In this document: positions 52,026-61,314 of the stretch, one piece after another | How the letters are laid out: every line of letters begins with the position of its first letter | Position numbering within the stretch: position 1 is the stretch's first letter | NCBI GenBank assembly: GCA_949358305.1 | Contig: OX442314.1 | Span: 62,815,369-62,879,368 of the forward strand | DNA: 64,000 bases | From: Strigamia acuminata | Lineage: Eukaryota > Arthropoda > Chilopoda > Geophilomorpha > Linotaeniidae | Direction: 5' to 3' | Notes under the pieces: model-generated | Seen by the model: only the letters and a program-made list of their open reading frames with translations | Database searches by the model: none | What the model was told of the DNA's origin: nothing | Made by a program: the position numbers and the translations under genes

Positions 52026-53815
52026 ATAGCATTCTTCGGGAGCTTTGGCTCTGAAGGCGCTTCTTTAGCGGCTGGAAAAATGACAACGTCCTTGGGACAT
52101 ATGTGCTGTGTATCCGTTCTAGGTGTTGGGGAAGTAGTCGCAGTCATGACGTGGACATCAGACTTTTGTGCTGCCGCTGATGCAGACTCCTTTGGCGGGT
52201 CCCTATTTGATTCCTCGCTGTTGGGATCTTCTGGATCAAGCGCGCACGCCGACATGTCCTCGAGCAATGCTGTAAATACTTTGTTGAATCTTGAAAAACA
52301 ACTAGACCTGGACGAAGTAGATTGTTGATTTAACTTCTCCTCCTCTGTTCTGGTACGTGTGGCAGGACCCACTCCTGCGGGTAAAGGCATCTCCTGGTCC
52401 GAAACTCCGCACTGTTTGTACTCAAAAGTCCGCAACGAATCCAACTGAAGGCGATTATCGACATCGTTGCCCATTTTGACTGCGTCGTCGATCGTCCTGA
52501 TGCACCAAGAGCGCATTAATTGTACGACTTGAGTTTGCATCATGCCCTGAACTCGTTCCCACTGCAAGCCCTTGTCCTTGTATCCAGCAATATTTAAATA
52601 ATGAATCATCTCGCTGAGGAACGACATAGTCGATTCCCCTGGCTTTTGTTTGCGCTGAGACAACTTAACATTAGCTAAAGCTGAATTAATGGAAAATACC
52701 TGCCTGAAAACTAATTCAAAGTCCTTCCAATTGTTTGGTTTTGGAGTTAGAGCCATCCACCAACGTTGCGCTCTATTTCGAAGCGCGAGAACCACGTATA
52801 CTTTCAAATATATTCCTTCCGGTGCTCCCATGGTAAACATGTGCGCATATAGCTTACCTAGGAACAAGTCCACTGTGTCGAAAGTAGCTTCATCCGGGTC
52901 AAAGTATGGAATTTTTTCAACTTTAAGTTTATACCTTCCAACCTGAGCGGCTTGACGCTGATCTTCCGACTCCAACGAGAGTTGAGATCTCGTGTGAGGC
53001 TGTTGTCTTGAGGCGCTGAGTGGTATGCCTTGACTACCTCCTTGAGCGGAATCCGGGTCAGGATTCGGTGGTGGGTCCCGTGGAACATTGGAAGTCGTGT
53101 CTCCCTGTTGTGAATGTTGTTGGCGTCGTCTCGGAGAATAAGAGCCAGTGCATCGTGGTCCCGACGCACGTCCAGTATCTCCAAAAGAAAAGTCGGCTCC
53201 CCGAGTGCCCTCTCGACCACGACGTGTGGCCCCTGAACCTGCTTCTGGTGCTGGTGGTTCAGGCTGAGTTCGCTCGTTGTGCGAATGGATAAATTCCTCC
53301 ACTCTGTCGTTCAGCTCGCGCCTAATTTGCCTCATCGATTCGAGCAACTCCTGGCGAAGTTCGTGTTGTAACTCCCTTCTATCCTCTCGTAATACTCTCA
53401 TCAATGCTTCCATTGTCAATGCAGGTGGACTCCTTCGATGTTGCTGTGGTTCCGGTTGCATAAATACGGGTTGATAAGGAGGCGGTGGTCCTCGTTGAAT
53501 TTCTTCTCGAACCGCCCGCATCCCGTCCACAACTCGTCTTCTTTCCATGAGTGAGTCCCGCAAATGGCGTCTATTTTCCTCCCATTGATCCCGTGCCGCA
53601 GCCGCTTCCCGCTCATGTTGGAGTTGATCCGCTTCCATTTGAGCGTATGTCCTCCAAGGATCGGAAAATGGTACGTCTGTAGAAATTGGTTGTACTAGTA
53701 GATCTTGTTGTTGGTCTGGCTCATGGACAGGTGAGTCTGGAAGTGGCAAAGTATGCGCTTGTTCGGCATCTACGTCCGAAACACTGGATTGCGACAAAGC
53801 GTCGCGTGAAGCCAT
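51899..53815 (-). CDS. gag: Gag of element B
   Basis: 638 aa from ATG 53815. The N-terminal third is Gln/Arg/Glu-rich and probably coiled ('LQHEREAAAARDQWEENRRH'). A Pro-rich, basic middle follows, then a Gag/capsid-type domain at about residues 300-440 ('TVDLFLGKLYAHMFTMGAPE', 'RNRAQRWWMAL', 'FELVFRQVF'). Near the C-terminus 'CPVCGKEW' is half of a zinc-finger-like motif. The typical CCHC knuckle is not present. It ends at 51899, within the pol overlap. Confidence 0.8.
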   Translation of the reverse strand: MASRDALSQSSVSDVDAEQAHTLPLPDSPVHEPDQQQDLLVQPISTDVPFSDPWRTYAQMEADQLQHEREAAAARDQWEENRRHLRDSLMERRRVVDGMRAVREEIQRGPPPPYQPVFMQPEPQQHRRSPPALTMEALMRVLREDRRELQHELRQELLESMRQIRRELNDRVEEFIHSHNERTQPEPPAPEAGSGATRRGREGTRGADFSFGDTGRASGPRCTGSYSPRRRQQHSQQGDTTSNVPRDPPPNPDPDSAQGGSQGIPLSASRQQPHTRSQLSLESEDQRQAAQVGRYKLKVEKIPYFDPDEATFDTVDLFLGKLYAHMFTMGAPEGIYLKVYVVLALRNRAQRWWMALTPKPNNWKDFELVFRQVFSINSALANVKLSQRKQKPGESTMSFLSEMIHYLNIAGYKDKGLQWERVQGMMQTQVVQLMRSWCIRTIDDAVKMGNDVDNRLQLDSLRTFEYKQCGVSDQEMPLPAGVGPATRTRTEEEKLNQQSTSSRSSCFSRFNKVFTALLEDMSACALDPEDPNSEESNRDPPKESASAAAQKSDVHVMTATTSPTPRTDTQHICPKDVVIFPAAKEAPSEPKLPKNAMWRKTPTDKWFMSDRQSWRPVCPVCGKEWSRQSGNASGLLKA

Positions 53816-53965
53816 GTTGAAATAATAATATGTGTGCCGGCAAAAATAAGTAATTAATTAAATAAATATAACGACCTATACTTGCGTAGTCTTCACTGAA
53901 GAAAATGGTGGTTTGTGTTCTCTTAGAACACGTTTCGAGTTGAATCCTGTCTAGCTCGCCAAGAT

Positions 53966-55006
53966 TGTCACGTCGTAGTCGACTTTTTAACAATGGTTTC
54001 GGAAATTTGAGAATTTCCAGGGATTGTAATAACCAGAAAATTTAGGTTCGCAGGCGCTGCAACTCTTAAAACTTTGCCGGGGGTGGTAGCTAGGTTAAGA
54101 CAGCGTCTATTCGTGAAATCTGTATTTTATGGGTGCAGGATTCAATTCGGGCGCCGTACAAAATGGCGAACGTTGATACTTCGAATTTAAGACAAAAATA
54201 TCGCTCTTCACTAGGGAAAATGTCGTCATATGCTAGGCGTACTTACGAAGAGTATGTTTCTTCTCCTGAACACGCGCAAACGTTGGGTGAACGCGCAAAC
54301 AGGTACCAAACCGCAGACAACGTCGTCGAACCGTCGATAATGAAATGAATACGCAATTGAGACGAGTATGAGTTCAAAATGTCTAGGCTGAGGAGGAAGT
54401 CACAGTCGTGGCATAAAATGTATTGACGAATTAAGACCGTCGAATACGCCGTTTTTCCAGTAATTTGTACGCAAATAATGGGCAAATAATAAATGTTGTG
54501 GTTAGTTAGACTAACATGAGAATTCGGGCTGCATAATGACCGTATGCGTTGAGACGCAACATAATCGCACTTGGAAATCTCCTAGTTGAGACAGGAGCTG
54601 TTGTCTAGTCGAAGGCGAAAATTATTCTCCCTGTCAAAAATGTCTTGACAGAACAAGTCACCTCTGATCACATGTCAAAGGCCAAGTCAATTCCCAATGG
54701 GGACTGGGCAGAAAACAGGCGATCAGGGGTGAAATATGCAAATTTAGAGCGCGATTATATCAACTTATTGCAGAATTCTCATGAATTGTCTGGATGGGGT
54801 GATTAAAACCAGGCCAAATCAAAGATAAATGTCAAAAATAAGGAAAAGAATATAAAATAAAATAATAAATTTAGATTTGGGAAAAATAAAATAATCTAAA
54901 GAAACTAGAGCAATTTCTCAATAAAATTAGGGGAAAATTAGGGAAAAGGCGCAAAATGCGCTTAAAATTTTGAAAATCATTACTGTCTAAAGTCAGGACC
55001 GTGACA
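53966..55006 (-). repeat. 5' LTR of element B
   Basis: 1041 bp, TGTCAC...GTGACA on either strand, almost identical to 42402-43442. Just inside, the minus strand reads TTGGCGAGCTAGACAGG, a TGG-containing candidate primer-binding site. Confidence 0.9.
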
Positions 55007-55224
55007 CCTTTTAATTGTTTGCAAACAGGACATTTTACTTGCAAACCCTTGGTGGCCTTTCGGGTTTTTGGAACACCACGAAGGTAAGGTCTTTCTACTT
55101 TAGACGACGAAGGAGGAGTTGAAGGCGAAATCGTAAGCAAACGTTGAGGCGGAGGCGAAAGCGAGGAATCGGACGAATTCTGAGAGTTATTTAAATCTGG
55201 GTCCATTTCAGAGATTTCAGACAA
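55007..55224 (-). CDS. C2H2 zinc-finger host gene, 5' part (interrupted)
   Basis: ATG at 55224. The first 72 codons encode a Ser/Pro-rich, low-complexity N-terminus, a basic stretch ('GVPKTRKATKGL') and the first half of a C2H2 finger ('CPVCKQLK'). The frame then runs into the LTR of element B. The matching second half of the finger (His pair) lies 12.6 kb away at the other side of the element, next to the second CCTT copy. The gene therefore spans 55224-40930 on the minus strand. As sequenced, this allele would give a truncated protein or need the element spliced out. Confidence 0.75.
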
Positions 55225-56166
55225 TTTCGAATTTGACCGGAGATGTTGTGGTTGTCACCAACAGGATGAATGAATGAATGATGAAATCAAGTACTTATAC
55301 ACATGGTCGGTCCCATCTTTATCGCCGCGTCGGCAAAACGTTTACGAAGAATAATGTTTGCCGAACGTGACCACGCTACTTCATTGGTCATTTCCGGGGC
55401 CCGCAGCTCCACCTGTTTGCAAGGTACTGCTTTTCTTTAGTGCGTTGTGCAGGAAAGTGATCACTGATCAGCGCAGGGGCAACCGGTCACACTTATATGC
55501 CCAATTCTGTCTTATTTACGCGATTTTGGTCTAAAGAAATGAATTCAATTTCGCTTTTATACGATTTATTTCGATTTACCATTTTTAAAATTTGATTTAA
55601 AATTTCATGAAAAATATTTCCATCAATTGTAATTTTCTACTCCGTATAAAAAATATTTAGGGAAATATTTGTCTTTTTTTACACGTTTTTTCTTTTTCTG
55701 GAACGTATCCACAGTGAAAAATCAGAATTGGGAGCACAATCATTCGCAACAGCAATTTGAAAAATCGTTTTGAAATCCCACACTTAAAAACAACAATAAA
55801 AATTCACGATAAATCCACACATACCAAAAGCAATAAACGTATCAGATGACAAAATCCCAACAAATAAAAATATAATAATCATTTTTCTTCGCAAATAATC
55901 CTCACAAACAACATTCTCAACAACAATCCAACCCAAACAATCCTCCCACACAAAAAAACAACTAAAAATGGAGCCTCATTGTTGCAACACTGCAACAAAA
56001 TCGGATAAATTCTTTCGTAACGTCCATAAATAACACATCTGTAAGCGACCGGTACAGCTCGGTGCTAGGCAAAGCTCAAAACAGGTTTACACATGCAACT
56101 TTTAATCTCCTCATGTCAGATGACAGTTTTGATTGTGCTAGTTTCTCATTCGCCTTCACCTCAACC
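55225..56166. other. intergenic region between divergent genes
   Basis: It separates the minus-strand zinc-finger gene from the plus-strand dehydratase gene, so it should contain both promoters. A 'gaatgaatgaatgatg' microsatellite lies near 55265 and A/T-rich stretches near 55600-55960. No element was assigned. Confidence 0.4.
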
Positions 56167-58965
56167 ATGTCCGAGGTAAATGTACGCACCGATAACCCGA
56201 ACATTTCCTACAAGTAGATTAACACTCTGCGGGGCCGCTGAATTCCATAAACAAAACAAAAAATTGTGATAAATACTCAGAAAAAAATATTTTATTAATT
56301 TTTTCGATTTGTTCTTTGATTTAAACGTTGGATTTTGATTTTTCTAGGTCGACTCATCACCGTCGTCACCGTCGACGCCGAACTACTTGGCTTTGCCGAG
56401 CAGTCCGCCGACATTTACGCTTAATGGCGACGTGATCCAAGTCAGTCGTCGAGGATCGATAATTCTCGATTCGATCGTGCCAGTATCTCCGAGACAAGTG
56501 GTGAGCGCGCCGATCGTGAATGAATACTCCGATGTGCCGGTCGATCCGTGGTGCGATCCGGATCATCCGGTTAAGATCAAGTTCCAAGACATCAGTGCCG
56601 CTGCGTATCGAATCAAAGATGGAGTCATACGAACACCGTGTGATGTATTTGATATGAATTTGTTTTTTTAAATGTGTTTTTAAGGTTTGTTTGGTTTGAT
56701 TTTAGTTGTCGCACATGTCCAGTATGACGGGAATGGAGATTTTCTTCAAAAAAGAATTCCTGCAGTACACCGGAAGGTATAAACGAGTTGTTTATTGTCA
56801 AAATTGGACTTTTTAGGCGGATAAATAAGAAAGACGATGTTTTTTGTTTGAAAAAATTGATTTTTGGCTCAAAAACGCAATTTTTAATCGGAATGATGTC
56901 ATTTCAGACTCCAAAACATGATATTTTATGCTTTGAAGTGCAATTTTATGCCGAAAAATGCATTTTTAGAAGAAAAAGATGTAATTTTAGATGAAAAAAT
57001 TGAGTTTCGGCTCAAAATGCAATTTTTAATCAGAATAATGCAATTTCAGACCCAAAACAATGATATTTTATGCTTTGAAGTGCAATTTTGTGCTGGAAAA
57101 TGCATTTTTAAGAGAAGATGATGTAATTTTAAATGGAAAAAATTGTTTCGGCTTAAAAATGCAATTTTTAATCAGAATAATGCAATTTTAGATGAAAAAA
57201 ATTGAGTTTCGGCTCAAAAATGCAACTTTTAATCAGAATAATGCAATTTTAGACCCAAAACATGATATTTTATGCTTTGAAGTGCACTTTCGTGCTGGAA
57301 AATGCATTTTTAAGAGAAAAAGATGTAATTTTAGATTGAAAAAAATTGCGTTTTGGCTTAAAAATGCAATTTCTAATCAGAATAATTCAATTTTAGACCC
57401 CAAAACACGAAATTTTACGCTTTAAAATGCAGTTTCGTGCTCAAAAATAGAAAAAAATACCATTTTACACGTCCAAAACTATATATAAATCAATAAAACA
57501 CAATTTTATTAAATTTCTAGTTTCAAAGAGCGGGGCGCGAGATACACACTGCTCATGCTGACTCCGGAGCAGAAACTAAACGGCGTGATCGCTGCATCGG
57601 CCGGCAACCACGCTCTGGCGCTCAGCTTCCACGGCCAGGACTTGGGCATCCCGGTGACGGTCATAATGCCCAGCATCGCCCCCATCATGAAAGTACAAGC
57701 GTGCTCCATGTACGGCGCCGACGTCATCGTCAAAGGCAACGACATCGGCGAATGCCGGGCCTACGCGCTCAGAATGTCCAGAGAGCGCAATTTAGTTTAC
57801 ATCAACGGGTTTCTATTTCCCACTAAAAAGAAACCCTCACTAAACCACTAAACCGATTCCCTACAACCCCAGATACGACCATCCGCACATCCTGGCCGGC
57901 CAGGGCACAATGGGACTGGAAATAGTGGACCAAGTCAAACACATCGACGCCATTGTTATTCCCATCGGCGGCGGAGGACTCATCGCCGGCACCGCTTTGG
58001 CCGTCAAGAACATGGCGCCGAACATCCAAATAATCGTTAGAAAAATTGTTTAACGCTTCGTCTTTGTGTGTTTATAATTTATATTGGATTAGGGCGTGGA
58101 ACCCGAACGTTGCGCGAGTTTTAAAGCCGCTTACGAGGCTGGCAAACCGGTTTACACCAAAGCGTCGTCCACGATAGCCGATGGTTTGATTTTGTTTTAT
58201 TAAATCGAGTAGATGTGTTAATTTTGTAGTTTTATAGGGTTGGCGGTTCCGACGGTAGGTGTCAATGCGTTCGCAACGGTCGACAATTTGGTTGATAAGA
58301 TAGTGACGGTCAAGTGAGAGCAGAAGACAAAAATTCCAAAAATTCAAAAAAGGAAAACTGATTTTTGTTTTGTTTTATTTTTATTGTTTATTTTTATTTT
58401 AGTGAAGAATGGATCGCTATAGCCATCTTGAGACTCGTCGAGCTGGAAAAGGCGGTCGTGGAAGGCGCCGGCGCTGCGGCATTGGCTGCGGTGTTGGCCG
58501 GAAGTCTTCCGGAACTCAGAGGGAAAAGGTGAATAAATGTGAGAAGAAACACGTTTGTACCGTTCTAAAAACCTTTTTTAGGGTCGTTATACCGTTGTGC
58601 GGTGGCAATATAGACACAACCGTGCTCGGTCGATGTCTGGATCGTGGTTTGGCGGCCGACGGTCGCTTGCTGAAGTTCACGGTTTCGATTAGCGATCGAC
58701 CGGGCGGGATCGCCGAAATGACGAAATTACTCGCCGATTTGGGCATTTCCATCAAAGATATAGTGCAGGAACGTGCGTGGCTTAAATCCGACATCTTCAG
58801 TGTGCAGGTGAATACATTTTTTCGGCTTTTATTGCGTTTATTTCGATTTTTTCTTTATTACAGGCGAGCGTCGTTTGTGAAACGAGAGACAAAGAACACG
58901 CGGAGGAAATGCGCAGAGCTCTGGATAGTCGTTACACAAACGTCAAATTTGGAACGATTGATTGA
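56167..58965 (+). CDS. L-threonine/L-serine dehydratase with ACT domain (10 exons)
   Basis: Exons: 56167-56175, 56348-56644, 56706-56776, 57521-57808, 57873-58035, 58093-58183, 58238-58313, 58403-58528, 58582-58807, 58864-58965. The total is 1449 nt, 482 aa, with every junction GT-AG and in phase. It is a fold-type II PLP enzyme that deaminates L-threonine to 2-oxobutanoate (and serine to pyruvate). The PLP-binding Lys128 lies in SFKERGAR, split between exons 3 and 4. The tetraglycine phosphate loop is GGGGL at 254-258, with a 'PLCGGN' motif at 378-383. The C-terminal ACT domain (about 404-482, 'SISDRPGGIAEM') usually senses amino acids. The Ser/Pro-rich N-terminal ~90 residues are an extension. 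The 9-nt first exon (MSE) is the weakest call. Serine racemase is a related alternative, but it lacks the ACT domain. Confidence 0.88.
56790..57430. repeat. ~150-bp tandem repeats in intron 3 of the dehydratase gene
   Basis: About four degenerate units marked by 'atgatattttatgctttgaa' (near 56917, 57058 and 57262). The array accounts for most of the 744-bp intron, while the other introns are 53-172 bp. Confidence 0.75.
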
Positions 58966-59045
58966 TTTTTGAAAATAGTTTTTATCAAGTCCAATCGTCA
59001 CGAAATCATTTTTTTTGTACAGTGTATAGAGTAGTGTGTAAAGAT

Positions 59046-59051
59046 AATAAA
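59046..59051 (+). terminator. poly(A) signal of the dehydratase gene
   Basis: AATAAA 80 bp after the stop codon and 67 bp before the next start codon. Confidence 0.5.
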
Positions 59052-59118
59052 GATAATTATGTATTTATGATTAGTGTTTTTACAAATTCCCGCAAGATGT
59101 CGCGCCCAGTCGTGCGAA

Positions 59119-59823
59119 ATGGCCGCGCTTCGTGTGGGACGATTGATCCCGAAGCAGACTGCTTTATTCCTCTGTGACATGCAAGAAAAGTTCAGGCCGA
59201 CGATAAAATACTACCCGGAAATTATACAGGTATCGAACCGGCTTCTCCAAGCTGTAAAAATGCTTGACATGCCTGTAATTGTAACTGAACAGTATCCAAA
59301 AGGTCGCACACAACAACGAAAATATTTTTAATTTCTATTAATTTTTCATTTATTTCTAAATAGGTTTGGGCCCGACGGTAAAGGAACTCGAAATAGACAA
59401 ATACGGACTCAAAGCGTTCCCGAAGACCCAGTTTTCAATGATGATTGACGAAGTAGAGCGATTTTTAAAGAAAGAGTTGCTTAAGTCTGTGCTAATTTGT
59501 GGAATCGAGGCTCATGTTTGCGTCCAAAACACTGTTTTGAATTTGATAGAGAAAGGGTACGATGCACACGTGATAGTGGATGGGTGTTCGTCGAGGAATT
59601 TGGTCGATCGGTGAATTAATGTGGAAAATTCGACGGAGATGAGGTAATTTTCTTGCTGTTTTTTCTGTGTAGGAAATATGCGTTTACACGAATGGAGCAG
59701 TCCGGGGCGTTTTTGACCACTTCGGAGAGCGTGATTTTGGCTCTGGTTTGTGGATCCAGTCATCCAAAGTTCAGGGAAGTTCAGAAATTGATCACCCCTG
59801 AGTTACCGGACACTGGGCTGTAG
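59119..59823 (+). CDS. isochorismatase-domain hydrolase, ISOC2-like (3 exons)
   Basis: Exons 59119-59302, 59364-59610 and 59673-59823 (introns 61 and 62 bp), 193 aa. The cysteine-hydrolase triad is visible: Asp20 in '[10 protein letters not shown]', Lys82 in 'FPKTQFSM', Cys114 in 'GIEAHVCVQ'. The layout and length fit animal isochorismatase domain-containing protein 2. Its substrate is not established, and it is often mitochondrial or peroxisomal in other animals. The ATG at 59119 was chosen because homology starts there ('[13 protein letters not shown]'). An upstream in-frame extension to 59074 is possible. It lies only 153 bp after the dehydratase gene in the same direction. Poly(A) signal AATAAA at 59880-59885. 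Confidence 0.88.
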
Positions 59824-59879
59824 TTTGCGTTTGCGTTTTCCCGCAATAGATGGCGCTGGTAGACTGTATAACGTGAGAA

Positions 59880-59885
59880 AATAAA
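59880..59885 (+). terminator. poly(A) signal of the ISOC2-like gene
   Basis: AATAAA 57 bp after the stop codon, followed by a T-rich stretch. Confidence 0.6.
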
Positions 59886-60050
59886 TTCTTTATTTTTTCT
59901 CGTTCAAAAATCGAGCAATTGGGGTTAAATTTCCAAATACAAGTCGGAATGCACGTACAAATTGGATTGCGGCCCGGTTGACCACCGGGGGTCACCCACA
60001 ATGCATGCTATAAGCGCCGGGTGCGTATAAGGTAAATAAATAAATAAAAA

Positions 60051-60146
60051 TCACCGATTTTTACGACAAAACCACCGATTTTTAACACAAAACCACCGAT
60101 TTTTAACGCAAAATCACCGATTTTTAACACAAAACCACCGATTTTT
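60051..60146. repeat. 21-bp tandem repeat
   Basis: About 4.5 copies of 'accaccgatttttaacacaaa' with minor variants. Noncoding. Confidence 0.8.
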
Positions 60147-60369
60147 GTATGGATAACGGTGAAAAACGATGATTTTCTGATAAAAAAATCAGGAATTTTA
60201 CAAGAAAATCATGTTTTATTTTAGAAAAAATCGGTAATTTTTAGAAAATTCGGTTCAAACAGGCAAATTTGAAGTTTTACGGTAATTCAATACAAAATGA
60301 TATTCCGTAGTATTTTGTTCAGTGGATGGTACCTAGACCCCATTGCTTGTTGCGAAGGGGCTACAAACG

Positions 60370-61220
60370 TGTCGTTTCAGGGTATTGTTTCGGTACCGGG
60401 TGTGGTGACCCAGTTGGATAAGTGTCCCCCCAGGGCGGATACTTGTCCTATGAGTCACTATGATTAAAGAGTCGTTCCCCCCCGAGTTGGCTCCACCTCC
60501 CCATGGCAGGTGTGTGCCCCGAGGGGGAGGAAGCGGCTGGTGGTCAGCCCCCATTGGTTGATCGCCGGCCCTTCACCCCACTGCATAAAAGGCTGTGTTT
60601 CCCGCCTAAAGACAGAACTTACACAAACGACACCAAGAACACAGCAACTACCTCACCGTCAGGCCAACTTCAACTACAAGTTAGGATTGATCGAGGATCG
60701 CTGAGTAAAGTGCAAACTGTAACTCTCACGAAGTCACTTGCGAGCTATTCCTGCGAAAGCACGAGAATAGCCCTTGTGAAATCACCCAGAATAATCGCCC
60801 AGACGATTATTCGCCGAAGTAAGTGTCCGAGTGCTTTGTAGGGAACCCCAAAGTTCCTAGACGAGGCCTCTGCGACGCTAAACAAACCCTAGACAACAGG
60901 CACGGATAGAAGACTCGAAAGAGCATTCCACCGCGTCCGTGAAGACGAATCCGTGACGAATTAACGACAACTCGAGACGCCGCCTTTGTTCCGCCGACCA
61001 CGCGGAATCGACGACGCCATCTTGAGAAATCCTTTGTTCGACGCTGACCACGTCGACTCTAGAATTATTACTGAGTGTATTTTAAAGGCATAAAGCCTGG
61101 TGAATAAATTACCTGTTTATTTACATACATTTGGTATTCATTTGGGTATTTACATAATTGATCACAGGTAAAGTATTACACGTTAGCGCTATTTAAACCT
61201 ATACCAAGTAGGACGCGACA
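60370..61220 (+). repeat. probable 5' LTR of element C
   Basis: Inferred limits TGTCG (60370) and CGACA (61220) form the usual short inverted ends. A TATA-like CATAAAA is at 60584-60590 and AATAAA at 61103-61108. A tRNA-type primer site follows directly. The second LTR lies outside the window, so the left limit is unconfirmed. Confidence 0.55.
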
Positions 61221-61222
61221 CG

Positions 61223-61240
61223 TGGGGGTCTGTCCGGGAT
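61223..61240 (+). promoter_or_regulatory. primer-binding site of element C (tRNA-Pro type)
   Basis: TGGGGGTCTGTCCGGGAT closely matches the tRNA-Pro primer site TGGGGGCTCGTCCGGGAT used by many retroelements. It lies two bases after the inferred LTR end. Confidence 0.75.
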
Positions 61241-61314
61241 TTAGAAATAAATCTCAAATCTGAACTTGTGATCTCTCAATAAGATAACCCAAATCGTAGA
61301 ATTACCGAAAGAAA

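Larger units (their letters stand above)
42402..55006 (-). mobile_element. 12.6-kb Ty3/gypsy-type LTR retrotransposon (element B) inside a gene
   Basis: Complete insertion with LTRs at 53966-55006 (5') and 42402-43442 (3'), both 1041 bp with TGTCACG...CGTGACA ends. The target duplication is CCTT (42398-42401 and 55007-55010). Order on the minus strand: 5' LTR, TGG-type primer site, gag (53815-51899), pol (52025-48384), integrase in another frame (about 48430-47284), extra 822-aa ORF (46752-44284), AT-rich spacer, polypurine tract, 3' LTR. I saw only three base differences between the LTRs, so the insertion is very recent. Pol is nevertheless damaged, so this copy was probably mobilised in trans or mutated since. 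Confidence 0.9.
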
